Positions 1-14,305 of a stretch of DNA of 64,000 bases are shown here, piece after piece. The translations under genes were made by a program, and so were the position numbers. How positions within the stretch are numbered: the first letter of the stretch is position 1; each line of letters begins with the position of its first letter. The notes under the pieces were generated by a model, which was given only the letters and a program-made list of their open reading frames with translations, had not been told where the DNA came from and ran no database searches. This DNA is from Chamaecrista fasciculata (lineage: Eukaryota > Streptophyta > Magnoliopsida > Fabales > Fabaceae), in NCBI GenBank assembly GCA_003254925.1, contig QANZ01008577.1, forward strand, positions 82,509 through 146,508, read 5' to 3'.

Positions 1-135
1 AAAGGCAGAGAAGGCGCAAGTGAGAGGAGAGGAGCAACGAGCGAGAGAAGTCGGAAAACGCCTGTTAGTCAGAATATTTATCCCAACAACGCCGCTTGTC
101 GTCGTCGCTAATCTCTTCGTCTCTGCTTCTTTCAG
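1..135 (+). other. COP10: COP10 5' leader exon (untranslated), partial
   Basis: The first 135 bases are purine- and CG-richer than what follows and end in a pyrimidine tract plus a possible exon/intron junction (ttcag|gttttg). The start codon of the COP10 reading frame lies 1.3 kb further on and is preceded by an acceptor-like acatacag ending at 1454. I therefore infer a 5' UTR exon here and a 5' UTR intron of about 1.3 kb (136-1454). The promoter lies left of the window. No transcript evidence is available, so this is inference. Confidence 0.45.
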
Positions 136-1468
136 GTTTTGCTTCCTTCTTTTAAAATTTTCTTGAATTCGTCTGCATTTTGTGATGTTCATCTTTCTTC
201 GCACATCCTAACTGCAATCTCATATATAGTTATAAATAAAATTAACTTAATGGTTGTATCATCTTGTGATTGGAATGAAGACATTGACATCTTGCTGCCC
301 GTTTCCACAAATCTCTTTTATTAAGTACTGTAATTGAAGTAATCACATATCGGCAGATGAATTTTGCTGAAGTGATCTATTTCATCGGTGATGATTGTGA
401 ATACGGTCAGCCCTACTTGGAGTCATTTTTTGTTTTGTTGGAACTTAAAGGTTACTAAAGATTGAGACGATGTAACTTTTCCTTATGGGTGCCAAATGTT
501 ATGACTTGAGTTTTAGAGCAATTAAGGAGAAAGACGCAATGATTTTCCAAGGGGTTTGAGTTGCCCAAGTGGCTATGTTGTCAATTTTGTCCTTTTTTAG
601 TCCTTTTCAACTACAGATATTTGTTGTAGAAATAGAAAAATCACAAGGGCAATTTCAGAAAACAAATTTGTAAACAACTTGCTCTTTTAAAGTAGAAAAG
701 ATTAATGGATTGAATGAGTTCAATGGAAAATTATATCAAGTTATCATGCATTGATTCGAATTTAGAATGAGCATTTTGAAATTTGGTTATCATGTATGAA
801 ACTTTAAAGTTGCAATTTGGTCCCTAGGGGTGACTTTGATGGTTTTGATGAACTAAATGTTATCTTTTGGAATTTTGGAAAGTTTTGAAACATTAGTCTA
901 AAATTTAATGTGTGAAAATCAATATATTAATGCAAGTTTGACTTGAAAGGAAGGAAAGTGACAAGTTGTGAGATTGGCTTATGGTCTTGTTTTTAAAATT
1001 TGTTTATGAACTAATCTTTTAACTCATGGTTTCAAGATATTGTCAAAGCTTCCAAATTGATACCCAAGTCTTTCTTTGGTCTCTTTTCTTTGGGCTCTTA
1101 TTTATGTGTTACGATCCTAGGTGGGTGTGAGTAAGGGTAAGATAAGTTCTTTGAGTAAAGACTTGTTACTAGGGGTTAAGATGATAGCTTGTGAAGAGTT
1201 GGACCTTCGGGTCATTTAGAGTTGTTTCTCATAGTAAGTTGATTGAAGGGATTTGCATTACTATTGCTTTAAATGTAAAATAGAAATAGATTAACCATTC
1301 TTGTGTAAGTGGAAGATACACAAGAGAAGAAAAGTAATATAATTGATTCCATTCGCCATCCATTCAACTGTCTCTAGTTCTCTGACAGAAGTGTAAAATT
1401 CTCTCTCCTTTTGTGGCTTATGTTGAATATTTGTGGTTTGATGTTTGACATACAGCAACACAGAGTTG

Positions 1469-3040
<1,572 letters not shown>

Positions 3041-3890
3041 AAATGACATGTCCTTTGATTGGGATATCTCATTGTCATATGCTAAAACTCCTCGTATAAT
3101 ATATTAGTATCCTGTGCACTTGAGCAACATTATCACCTGTTATGTAATTTAAAAGTAAATCTAGTTATATGTTCATAGTCCAAAAGGTTGTGAATTCAAT
3201 AAATTTTACTGTCAGACAATATTGCACAAAGCATTAACAATAACACTATCAAGGATGTTATAATGGGAATGTTTCAAATCGTTTTTAGTAGGGTTATGTA
3301 ATATTATTCAGTTGATTGTTTCAGTTGATTGTATGTTGTTTTCATTACTTATTGTAATACATTGTAAACAAACATAGCAAAAGTAAAAACTAATCAAAGA
3401 TGAGATACTTTGACACGAATATGAATGTCACGTGCCTTGAGAAACAAAACAAGACCAATTTCATTGAACGTATGACTGTGATATAGGTCCGAGGATGGGA
3501 ATTTCAATATTGTCCCAATTTCATTGGAATGTATCCAAAGGGGCCATACAATTTCAGTAGAAGTAGAGAAGTGTAATATTGCAAATAGACCACCCTAGTT
3601 AAAAATATGTAGTCATTTATGTAAAAAAAAATACTGAACAATGAAGCCATTTTAAACTACAGTTTAACACTATTGCAGGGAAATACCAATAAAAAGAATA
3701 CAACTTGGTCTCCAAAAGGGGCCAAAAAGCAAAATTGGAAATGTTAGAAATTTTTCTGTAGCCAAGAGAACACTATTGTATCTGCTGCCTGTGACGGGTA
3801 CAAAATTCTTTACAAGGTACGATGAGGCACAACGAAATTCAATTTGCTAGATAACTCCTCAACCTGGATTTTCACATTTCAGTTTCTTTT
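3041..3890. other. Gap between convergent genes COP10 and eIF2B gamma
   Basis: About 850 bases that should hold the two 3' UTRs. They are AT-rich, with short A/T runs and possible polyadenylation-type AATAAA-like strings. I see no further gene, repeat pair or transposon end here. Confidence 0.5.
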
Positions 3891-6800
3891 TCATTTCCTA
3901 GCCAATACTTCTCCTTTGCACTCACTGCCAGCAGTGACCACAAAACCAGCCCCCACCTGGGAAAACAAACAATATTACATACAATGCAAATTGCAATCAT
4001 ATACGCAAAGAGAAAGAGAAAGACATCACTTACTTGACAATCTTTTAGCACAGCACGCTCTTGGAGCTGTACATTGCTACAAATTACAGAACCTTGGATG
4101 GAACAACCATCTCCAATAGTAACATGATTCATAACTATGGAATTAACAATCTGCACATGGATAAGCAAAAAATGAAACATTAAACCTTATTGAATATAAA
4201 TATATAATACAGCATTAGAAAGATCCCAACGCGCCAATAATCAATCAGGTAGATAGATCAATTTAACAGATCAACCAAAATATAGAAAGCTAACTTCCTA
4301 TTAACTTGCATCATTACTATTTATCAACCCACCTTAACGTTGGTGCCTATCCTGCAGTGACGACCAATAACAGACCTTTTCACGCTACATTTGTCACTCA
4401 TCTGCGAACCTTCACCCAGCATACAGTGTGGTCCTACCTAAACAAGGCACCAATACATACAATAATAAGAAAAATCCCACTGTATGCCAGAAGCAGATAG
4501 CATATTTCACATATAAACAATACGTATTGTAGTTGCAAAGTGTTTTTAGTGCGTTCAACTCACAGTCGTTTTTGCTCCAAGCTCTGCAGAAGGGTGAATA
4601 ATATTGTTGTGAGCAGAGAAGGAATACCCTGACAAATGACTAGCTTCTCCTATCACCTGTCACATCAAAAACTGATTGAAGCTCAAGAAAGCAAAACTGC
4701 ACCCTGAGAAGTTTAAGACAATATCAAATACATCCCCAATAAAAACATTTTAACATCATAATAAACTCACATCTCGATTTATGTCACTGTAAGCTTGAAT
4801 AGAATTTAAGCGTGCACAATATTTGCTACTTTCAGCAATATAAACACAGCATTTATGGGTTCTTCGAAGAGGAGTAGAATCGTCAAGACCCAGTGTATCA
4901 TATCTTTGGTGAAAGGTTGGAAGAGACGCATTAGAAAGGATTTGCGATAACATTTTTTCGTTGCTCAGAGAAATAACCTTCTCAGATCCATTTTCTTCAG
5001 CTTGTGGTGTGCCATTGAACAATACTTCTGATTTCTGATGTTCATTTAAAGAAATTTGAACCAGATTAGGATCCTTAAAAAATGCAAATCTCTCCACAAT
5101 TATATCAGCAGAGACCTTAAGCAACTAACCAGTTGACTCCGGACTAGATATGGTATTACATCTTGCTTTAAGCTATGAAATGTTTCCTTTTGATCTAAGA
5201 CTTCGAGTAGAACTGACCTGGAAGGAAATCAAGAAGGTATGTCCCCAGAAATAACACAACTAAGGAACATATGGAAGTTGAGAAGTAAATGACAGTACCT
5301 CTTAAAGGCATATAAATGAGCATCCATGAGATCAGCTCTTATTTCTATCTGTAAGAAGGATGAATAACACAATGTAGAAAATGAGAAACAGATCAAAGGG
5401 AGAAAAAAAAATACATGCAAAATTCTATTGTTTAACACTGTATTATTTATTGGTAGGAAACTGTCATTGGAGTTCATGAAATAATTTGTTTTCTCAATAT
5501 AGTGCCAAGCCTTCTGTTTTCATCAATTGACTCCTTGAATGTTTTTGTTAGAAGTCAAGATTTTATTTATTAGAGTTAGTTGGTTAGTAGAATATTAAAT
5601 ATGGTAGGTGTTGTTGGTGTCTTTAAATATGTGTCCAAGTCCCATTGTAATGAAATCAATTCCAACAAATCTAATCTATTCAAATCTATTCTACTAAAAT
5701 TTAACATGGTATCAGAGCAATTTGATCCTGGATGAGTCTTTTTCCTCCTTCCGTCATGCCCCTTCTTCCTCTCTGTTCAGAAAACTTAGGGTTTTAGTAG
5801 GTCCAATTTCAAAGTTTCTTTTTTAGTGTCACCGCCATCATAGGAAGGAAGAGGAGGTCCCAATCGGCCGTTCCCCGAAGTCCGGCGTCATTCTGTGAAG
5901 CTCGTGTGGCTCACGCGCCGTCTAAGCAGTGTCGCACGTTCTTCACGCGCCGGCGCGTGAAGGAGCGTGAGCCACCGTACTGCTCACCGGTCATTCTCGA
6001 CGCCGTCGACGACCTATTTCCGGCGACCCCAAACTGTGATCTAGAGGTTTTGGCCGCTGTTAGTGAACCCCTTTTTGTTGAAGATAGGGTTTTGTTGCAT
6101 TTTGTCAATGACTCTGAATTTGTTTCTTGTTTCTTACAGCCCAGTAGTTCCTGAGACTGGGTTAGAAAAAAAAAAAAATTGTTTTTCTTCCCCTATTTGA
6201 AGGTTTCTATATGATTCAAGACTTAATCCCTAATTTGCATTCCAGTTCCCTCTCACATTGCTCTTCTTTTCCCTGTTCATCACTCAAGCTTGTTGATTGA
6301 ATCAAGTTGATGGCTGTGTTCTCATTCATTCCAGCCTTCTCTCCTTGTGACTTCAACCATGGGCTCATAGCTGTGTTTCCATTCCAGCTTCTTCTCCCAT
6401 GGATTTTTAACCACAGGATTATGTTTCCTTCTCTCAACAAGTTTAGTGGTGATTTCTTTTGAGTTGTCTACATGATGACTATTTGAGATACAATGACAGG
6501 GGGAGTTGCGAAAAGTTTGTTTCAAGGGTGTTTTTCCTAGTTTTATGTTCACAATTTTATGATGTATGGGATTTTTATGTTTTGGAATATCTTTGTAACA
6601 AGTTGGGCATGATTAACATCTATGCTCCAACTTGAGGGGGAGTGTTAGAAGTCAAGATTTTATTTATTAGAGTTAGTTGGTTAGTAGAATATTAAATATG
6701 GTAGGTGTTGTTGGTGTCTTTAAATATGTGTCCAAGTCCCATTGTAATGAAATCAATTCCAACAAATCTAATCTATTCAAATCTATTCTACTAAATTTAA

Positions 6801-8465
6801 CAGTTTTAATTTACCTCCATTTGCCCCATCCTTACACGTTTCATAATTCTTACAATAAGTTAAAAAAACATTTGGGCACTCAATCGAATAAAGAAAGCAT
6901 CAATTTGAGAAAACATGAATTTATCTTCAGACGCAACATGATAACTTTCACTGATTGAATATCAGCAATATAATTTTCTTCTGTAGGTCAATGATAAGGT
7001 TGGACAACAAATAACAAAAAATACAATAACTGTAATAAAACAAATGTGCCTTGAATTGATGAAGCACAAAGATATAATTTCCGCATTAAAAAAGGTTTGT
7101 TACTAACCACTGCATCACTCACAGTAAAGGTAAAATATAGAAACAAAAGAATGAAAGACCATACCTGGCCAGCCGCACGGAGCATGGTCTTATGAATTCG
7201 AAGATCTTTTTCCACTTCAGCTCCTGAAAGAGTTGCAGGATTCTATATGAGAAACATATACAGTAAAATGTAACTAAAAGGAAAAACTTTGAGATCTAAC
7301 CGGTTGCTATATAAAGTAAAAACTGTTTCGTAGGATCCAGCCCTATTAAGTCATAGCGACCAGCTTTCTTGGTTTTATCTTTCCCACCAGAGGATCCTGA
7401 CTCTGAAGGTCCACTTACAGGAGCAGGGCAAAGCATTGCAGTGACCACTGCATCATGTCTTCTATGTGCAGCAGCAATGGCACCGGGCGGTACATCAGAA
7501 ACAAGATCGCCACTGACAACCTGCAGAAAAATAACATTGCCATAAGGATTGACCCAAGTTCGATTCCGGAGCTAAAATCAAAGGGATAGGAATACTTGCC
7601 AAAATGTCTTTAGCAATTAGGTGGTGTGCAATGGCACGAATAGCACCTGCTGTTCCCACATCTTCAGGAACTGCGGCAACCTGAGCCATTCTTAAGCACA
7701 ATTAATCCAAATGTACAAGAAGAAATTTGTCAAAAGAAAATGAATTTATATAAATATTGTCACCACTGAAAGATCAAAGATGTAGAGTCAATTAAATCTT
7801 TTAGCACGCCAAAAGTCAGAGCAGTACTAATACAAAGTACATGCAAAGAATTAGTGCTAGTAAATTTAACTGTGGAATTGTACTGATTACTGAGAAAGAC
7901 TTGTTCTTACAAGCCAAGAAGTGACAATACAAGAGTCTAATTTGTAATTGACAGACTTCCCATTGAGCAAAGACACATGGGACAAATGCATCCAGAAAGA
8001 CACCATGAACTTCTCAGAAACAAAAGACTAGGCAGTAAAATATTTGTATGTAATTAAATTGGCAGCCTAAAATCCTACCTGCCTAATATGCATAGGAAGC
8101 AAAAATATTTACCACCAATAAATTATTCAACAGGAGGTTAAAGAACCCTTCCAGCAAAGAAATAGATGTAGGGGGGTCCAGGATAAAATCCATTCTTATT
8201 TTTTACTGGAATGTCATAAATATTCTCAGGGTAGTTCAACTCTCCACTATTTAGAGACAGAATATTTGGTTTGAACTATGGACTATGTGAATTGTGGCAC
8301 TTGTACTTTTTTGATCTCATAAAATCCAAAATGTCGTCAAAGTGACCTTGGATTCATCTTGTAGTTTGGTGCCAATCATCTGTTGTATCAATCAAGTTTA
8401 TTTCCTCCCCATATTAATTTCAATAAAAGAGGCACCAAGATGACTTATAATCTTATCAGCTTTGT

Positions 8466-8505
<40 letters not shown>

Positions 8506-9242
8506 ATTCTCATCCTCCTGACTCCTGAGGACTTCAAAGTTTCATTCTAATTTATGGCAATCAGCAGTAAACAAAGATTACTATTTTTTTCTTCCAAATT
8601 TGGATGCCTAACTAAATAGGAAATAGCACCCTTGAATCAGTCGCTCTAGTCATATGGTCCTAAGAATAACATCCTTCACCTTGATAAAAACGTGCACTGA
8701 AGGTAATAGTTTCTCAATGCACTGGAGGTGGAATGGACAAAAAACTTACCTCCACATTTAGACGATCAACATAAGCCCCTGATATCCAACCACCAACATG
8801 AAGAGCCGCATCTTCGCCTTCAACTACCTAGACAATATTGAATCAAGAATTCAGAATTTCAACCCAAATGCCAATGAAAATCCAGGGTGTATGGCACTAT
8901 AATAACTATATATCTCTTTATCATGAAATAGAGAGTAATTACTAATTAGAAAGCTTCGTACCACTATGAGCTTTTTAAGGTTACTCAACTCCAACAACTC
9001 GAGAACGTAAGATAGAACTGGCCTATTTGCCACGGGAAGTAAAGCTTTTGGAACCTCCTGCAATAAAAAAGCGCCTTGGAGTAAGAAGTAGCCCAATATA
9101 TTCCTTGAAATCATTTAATACAAGGAAAATTAGGGATTGCAATTCATGATTTCCAGAATAGGGCATAAGGAAGTACCGTGGATACGAGAGGGAGGAGTTT
9201 CTTGGAAACCCCACCAGCTAGAACAACCACCTGGAAGTCCAT
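3891..9242 (-). CDS. eIF2B-gamma: Translation initiation factor eIF2B gamma subunit
   Basis: Thirteen coding exons on the minus strand: 9242-9177, 9057-8962, 8827-8750, 7680-7600, 7520-7301, 7223-7165, 5348-5299, 5217-5130, 5034-4771, 4656-4564, 4437-4333, 4150-4034, 3956-3891; 460 residues. eIF2B is the cytosolic guanine-nucleotide exchange factor for eIF2; gamma and epsilon form its catalytic half. The N-terminus is a nucleotidyltransferase-like domain (MDFQVVVLAGG, then EVPKALLPVANRPVL at about 23-37). Residues from about 340 onward form a left-handed beta-helix of hexapeptide-type repeats (VGPHCMLGEG, SVIGRHCRIG, VTIGDGCSIQG). All introns are GT-AG except intron 4 (7599-7521), whose donor is GC (ttg|gcaagt). 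Intron 6 is 1.8 kb and holds a TRIM element. Length fits the plant family. Assignment is very likely. Confidence 0.94.
5546..5706 (+). repeat. Left LTR of the TRIM
   Basis: 161 bases, TG...CA, nearly identical to 6643-6802; followed immediately by the tRNA-type primer-binding site. Confidence 0.92.
6643..6802 (+). repeat. Right LTR of the TRIM
   Basis: 160 bases, TG...CA, preceded by a polypurine tract and followed by the second copy of the target duplication gtttt. Confidence 0.92.
7521..7599 (-). other. GC-AG intron 4 of eIF2B gamma
   Basis: Read on the minus strand, exon 4 ends ...GACATTTTG and the intron begins gcaagt; exon 5 begins after ttctgcag with GTTGTCAGTGG. Joining the two gives AKDILVVSGDLVSDVPP, which matches the family without gap. 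The donor therefore starts with GC, the known minor U2-type class, which typically needs an otherwise strong donor, as seen here (g|gcaagt). Confidence 0.85.
8468..8505 (+). repeat. (GTT)n microsatellite in eIF2B gamma intron 3
   Basis: About twelve uninterrupted GTT units inside the 1.07-kb intron between exons 3 and 4 (8749-7681). Likely length-variable between individuals. Confidence 0.95.
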
Positions 9243-9580
9243 CGTCAGAAACAGGGTTTGCACAAAAACTCTCACCGATTTTCTGAGTACTGAACAGAGG
9301 AGATGATCAAAATGAAAGAACAAAGCTTCTATTGGGTACAATATGTACTCAACTATATTGATTTCATTGTATTCATTAATCCATTTCCATACAAGTTTCC
9401 GTGAATATTATTCTGGGGAAAGAATTAGAGAAAATGAAAAAGAGGGTACCGTTTGGGAGAATGGAGGTCGAATTGCGGAACTGTGGTGGTCGAATCCGCC
9501 GGTGACTGACCTCCGGCGACGGTGTGGTGGCTGTTTGGAGGAAGCACAAGAGGGAGATGAAATTTTATAATGAGAATGGG
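9243..9580 (-). promoter_or_regulatory. Leader and proximal promoter region of eIF2B gamma
   Basis: Directly upstream of the eIF2B gamma start codon, read on the minus strand. Around 9450-9560 the DNA is unusually CG-rich for this window (clusters of ccggcg and ctccgg), which fits the first, untranslated transcript segment of a housekeeping gene. A leader intron is possible but I cannot fix its splice sites. Confidence 0.4.
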
Positions 9581-10129
9581 AGGATGTCCACGGGTTGGAG
9601 GGTTTTAGGGTGCAAGGGAGCCATTTTGTAATTTTTAAAAGTTTGGGGGAGTAAAAATATGATTTTGGTATAACAAATCAGAATTTTAAAACAGGATTTT
9701 CCTCATAATATTCCCCAAACTCTGAAATTTCTACAATTTAGTCCTTAAAACCGTGTACTTTTCAGATTAGAATTTTTAGACAAAAGTGTTATCGTTAGAT
9801 TCGTTTCAATGAATAGCTTTTAAATATGTAATTTGTTATAGAAAATTTTACTTATTCCAAAGTGTCAATTGTCATGTCTAGAGAGAAATTCATATGAAGT
9901 TTTAAATTCTTTTTACTCTCAAATTTTTACTATAAGCGAAATAAAATTTTTCAAAATTCAAAAATGACAATTAAAATTTTAAATTATCAAGTTTACTAAT
10001 TCTTCAAAATTTTAATTCAAAAACTCCTAATATCAATCTAAAACACTAAAGACCTCTCTCGTGCTACTCTATTATCTCCCAATAGGATCTCACGTATCAG
10101 GATTTGTAAAAATCGATATAACTTCAAGA
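9581..10129. other. AT-rich spacer upstream of eIF2B gamma
   Basis: About 550 bases of AT-rich DNA without a recognisable gene, repeat pair or transposon end. Confidence 0.5.
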
Positions 10130-10138
10130 GCATTTTAG

Positions 10139-11211
10139 CTTAGTGCAAAAAACCGGACCGGTCATCAAACCGGTGAAAGGCTCGGGTCACTGGTTCAATG
10201 GTTCAACCGCTGGGTCACTGGTTTAACCGGTTGAGCCGGTTTACTTAAAAAATACATTTTCAAATATACATATTCATCAAATACACATTAATATTTTACA
10301 ATAATTTATATATAAAGTAAAAATTAAACATAATCATAGGTCCATCACATATAATAAGTGTCAAATATTTAAGTCACACTGCATAACCATAGTTTTAAAA
10401 CCGGACCGAATATTGACTCGGATAAAAGCTCGGGTAGTAGAGTCACTGATTCAACTATCGAGTCACTAGGTCAATATCTGGACGTTCAAATAATATATAT
10501 ATATATAGAAATTTAAAATTATAATTAAAGCTCATAATGACAATAATCAATAAAGTTTATGGTATAATAACTCATTAAATTTTTAAATAAAAATAAAAAA
10601 TATCATGAGCCAAATAATTTTTTTAAAATAAAATAAACTGGCTGAGCTTCAAATTTAATAAAATGATATCATAAATCAAATTAAAAAAAAAGTCTATAAA
10701 AAAAACAAAGGTCTTCGTGTGGGACCATTTCAAATAAAAAAAAGTCAAATTAAACCTAAACCTAACTTTTACCCTAACTCTTTCACTATAGTCTTGGCCG
10801 TCTCTCATTTTCGTTTTGTAAAGAGCCGCTTCTCTCACCATTTTTGCATCTCTTAACTTCTTTCAGTATCTCTATGGATTGCTCATGGTCTTTCCGTAGT
10901 GCCACTGTCTTTCCGTCGCAGGTTCGTTCTTTGCTAGTGTCGATCTTCTCTGATTTGTGTTGAATCTGCATTATCTGCTACGATTTGTGTTGATCTGCTT
11001 AAATCTTCTCTGATTTGCTCCAATCTACCAAAAAATACCCAAGGTCAACCGAGTCACGGCTCAACGGTTCACATCTAACCCGACGAGTCAACCCGGTTCT
11101 TCACCGGGTCACTTGCACTGCGGTCTAGAAGGCTGATTCGGACCGGACTAGTGGCCGGTTCACCGAGTTCCGGTCTGAACCGGCCGGTCCGGTCCGAGTT
11201 TTTATACTATG
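10139..11211. mobile_element. Non-autonomous hAT-type element, accgg-rich ends
   Basis: An 8-bp target duplication cattttag flanks it (10131-10138 and 11212-11219). The ends are imperfect inverted repeats: cttagtgcaaaaaaccggac on the left, and catagtataaaaactcggac when the right end is read in reverse. Both subterminal zones are packed with accgg, aaccgg and gggtcac words, which is typical of a large plant hAT family. A second left-end-like block (ccatagttttaaaaccggac) starts near 10388, suggesting a nested or duplicated end. The interior (10640-11000) has no recognisable transposase. Confidence 0.75.
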
Positions 11212-11408
11212 CATTTTAGTTATCGTTAGTGCTGGACTCCACGCATCTTTTTAAATTTTAATATATCCAAATTATGTAACATCTCGATTTTTAGTAGGAT
11301 ATTTTTTTTGCCAACAGAAGAGCAATTTTTTAGAGGGATTCATTATGCAGTAATTATCGTGTTTTCATAGAGCGAGAAGTATAATGATGGTACCAGATAG
11401 GAGGAAGA

Positions 11409-11619
11409 TGTAGGAATAAGGACTAAATAGCAATTTTAGTTAGTTTTAACTGAGTTGTTATTAGTTTTAGTTATTAGTTAGTTTTGCTGAGCTGTGAGCT
11501 GTTTCCACTCTGTACAGTTAGTGAGCTTTATTATAAATAGCTCTATTTTGTACTTAATACATATGAGTGAATATACATTTTTCAGATATATTTTTTCTTG
11601 TTTTCCTATTCTTTGTTCA
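11409..11619 (+). repeat. Left LTR of the copia element
   Basis: 211 bases with a TATA-like tataaatag stretch near the middle; pairs with 14095-14305 at a single visible mismatch. Confidence 0.93.
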
Positions 11620-14094
11620 TGGTATCAGAGCTTCTAGTGTATTCAAGAAGGCCGAAAATGTCGAACCAAGAAGATGGAGCTGGAGTTTCAGCAGAATCGT
11701 CTAAGACGAAGAGTTTCTCTTGGGCGCTTCACTCATCAGACCAACCCGGTATGATTTTGGTTTCTACACCACTCGATTGTACGAATTATCTTCCTTGGAG
11801 CACTGCGATGAAGATCGCCCTAGGTTCGAAGGAGAAGATGGGATTTGTTGATGGATCTTTAAAGATGCCTGAAGATGATGAAGGTTCTAAGGCTTGGAAG
11901 AAAGCAGATCAAATGATAATGTCTTGGCTGCTTAATTCCATTACCAAGAACATGCGTGAATCATTTCTGTATTTTTCTTCATCTCATGCGATTTGGTCTG
12001 AGCTGGAGCGACGGTTCGGAGTGACAAGCGGACCTCGTTTGTTACAGATTCAGCGTGAGATGATCAAGATTAAGCAAGGTAATGATTCTGTTACTGAATA
12101 TTACAGTAGATTGCATAAATGCTGGGATGAATTAGCTCGTCTTCAGCCACCTCCTCTTTGTACTTGTAATGCTAAACAAGCGATGAATGATTTGGAATCT
12201 TCAAGAAGACTAGGTCAGTTCTTGATTGGCCTTAATGAATCTTTTGATGGATTGAGTAATCAGATTACTAATATGGAGCCATTGCCGGATGTGGCAAAGG
12301 CGTATGTGATGGCTATTCGTAGTGAGCAAGAACGTATTGCTAAGATTTCTTTTGGTACTGACATTTCTGAGATTGGAGCTGCTGTACCAAAAGTCACTAA
12401 ACAGTATGAAGATTGGAAAAAGAAGAAAGAATTGAAGAAATACTTAGTTTGCGAGCATTGTCATGCTACTGGACATTCCAAGGATACGTGTTTCAAACTT
12501 GTGGGATATCCAAATTGGTTTAATGATCTGAAGAAACTAATGTGAGCAAGCTCAATGAACCACATTCTTATAGAGAGGCTGTGAAGCATCCTGAGTGGTG
12601 TGCAGCCATGGAGAAAGAGTTACAAGCTCTAGAGGCCAACAATACATGGGAAATTACTACTCTGCCAGCAGGAAAACAAGCAATAGGATCCAAGTGGGTC
12701 TACAAGGTGAAGATGAATCCAGATGGATCAGTGGACAGATACAAGGCTCGTTTGGTTGCAAAAGGGTATAACCAAGTGGAGGGCATTGATTATTTCGATA
12801 GTTATTCCCCGGTTGCAAAACAAGTGACAGTAAGAATTGTTTTAGCAATTAGTACTGTTCATAATTGGCCTCTTTATCAGTTAGATATTAATAATGCGTT
12901 TCTACATGGTTTTCTTCATGAGGAAGTTTATTTAAAACCTCCTCAAGGTTATTCAAAGGCAAAAGAAACTGAAGTTTGCAGACTTAAGAGGTCTTTATAT
13001 GGCCTAAAACAGGCTTCTAGAGAATGGAATTCAGAGTTTACTGCCCAATTGATTAGATATGGTTTTGTTCAGTCAGAAAATGACCATTGTTTGTTCATCT
13101 TCAAATCTGCTGTTGTATTTGTTGTATTACTTGGGTATGTTGATGATGTCTTGCTCACAGGAAATTGTACAACTACAATTCAGCAGATCAAAGAGTTTCT
13201 AGATGCTACATTTACTATAAAAGATTTGGGTTTTGCTAAGTATTTTTTAGGGATTGAAATTGCAAGGTCTCCGGATGGTACTTTTATCTCTCAAAAAAAA
13301 AATATATATATGATATTGTTGCTGTTACAGGTTTAAAAGATGCCAAAGTAGTATCTTTGCCTATGCCTAGAGGTCATAAATTTGATGAGGAGGCTCCTCT
13401 TTTTAAAGATCCTGAGCAGTACAGACGTTTGGTTGGGCGATTATTGTATTTGAATATGACTCGGCCTGATATTTCATTTCTAGTTCAGCAATTGAGTCAG
13501 CATGTTGCAGCTCCATCTACTTCACACTGGGAAAGTGCTTTATGTGTGGTTAAGTACTTAAAGGGTACTTCATCAATGGGCTTATTCTATAAAACTAATT
13601 CAGATTTCTCCCTTGAAGCTTATAGTGATTCTGATTGGGCATCATGTCCTACATCTAGGCGCTCCATTACTGGTTATTCACTTCTTCTTGGAGGGTCTTT
13701 AATTTCATGGAAATCCAAGAAGCAAACTACTATTTCTAGATCTTCATGTGAAGCCGAGTATAGAAGCATGGCGTCTTGTGTTTGTGAGTTGCTTTGGGTA
13801 TCTTATCTTCTACATGATCTGGATATTATTTTTCAGAAACCAATCCCATTTTTTTGTGATAATAAGGCAGCTTTGCACATAGCATCTAATCCAGTGTTTC
13901 ATGAAAGGACGAAACACATAGATATAGATTGCCATTTGGTGCGTCAAAGATACAAAGAAGGTTTTATCAAGTTACAACATGTGGCTTCACAACTTCAGCT
14001 AGCAGATATATTCACTAAATCCTTGTCTCAACCTCAATTTTCTTTTATTATAGGCAAGTTGGGTCTTGTTGACAATCCTCAACTTGAGGGGGGA

Positions 14095-14305
14095 TGTAGG
14101 AATAAGGACTAAATAGCAATTTTAGTTAGTTTTAACTGAGTTGTTATTAGTTTTAGTTATTAGTTAGTTTTGCTGAGCTGTGAGCTGTTTCCACTCTGTA
14201 CAGTTAGTTAGCTTTATTATAAATAGCTCTATTTTGTACTTAATACATATGAGTGAATATACATTTTTCAGATATATTTTTTCTTGTTTTCCTATTCTTT
14301 GTTCA
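14095..14305 (+). repeat. Right LTR of the copia element
   Basis: 211 bases, followed by the second copy of the gaaga target duplication. Confidence 0.93.

Larger units (their letters stand above)
5546..6802 (+). mobile_element. TRIM-type miniature LTR element in eIF2B gamma intron 6
   Basis: Two LTRs (5546-5706 and 6643-6802) bracket about 940 bases. Each starts TG and ends CA. A primer-binding site tggtatcagagc, the initiator-Met tRNA type, follows the left LTR directly, and a purine tract (cttgagggggag) precedes the right LTR. The 5-bp target duplication gttt(t) is perfect: gtttt at 5541-5545 and 6803-6807. The LTRs differ only in the length of one A-run, so the insertion is young. No gag or pol coding is recognisable, as expected for TRIMs, which are moved by other elements' proteins. 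It lies antisense to the host gene, inside intron 6. It looks structurally whole for its class. Confidence 0.93.
11409..14305 (+). mobile_element. Ty1/copia LTR element, young, incomplete
   Basis: LTRs of 211 bases (11409-11619 and 14095-14305), both TG...CA, with a perfect 5-bp target duplication gaaga (11404-11408 and 14306-14310). The primer-binding site tggtatcagagc follows the left LTR and a purine tract lies before the right one. Copia-type coding parts can be recognised: a gag-like part with a CCHC knuckle (CEHCHATGHSKDTC) in the first third, then reverse transcriptase (YVDDVLLTG) and RNase H (SEAEYRS-like, here SSCEAEYRSM) over the rest. At 2.9 kb it is far shorter than a whole copia element of about 5 kb, so it is a broken, non-autonomous fossil with roughly two breaks. 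I see one base difference between the LTRs, so the insertion is recent. Confidence 0.93.
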
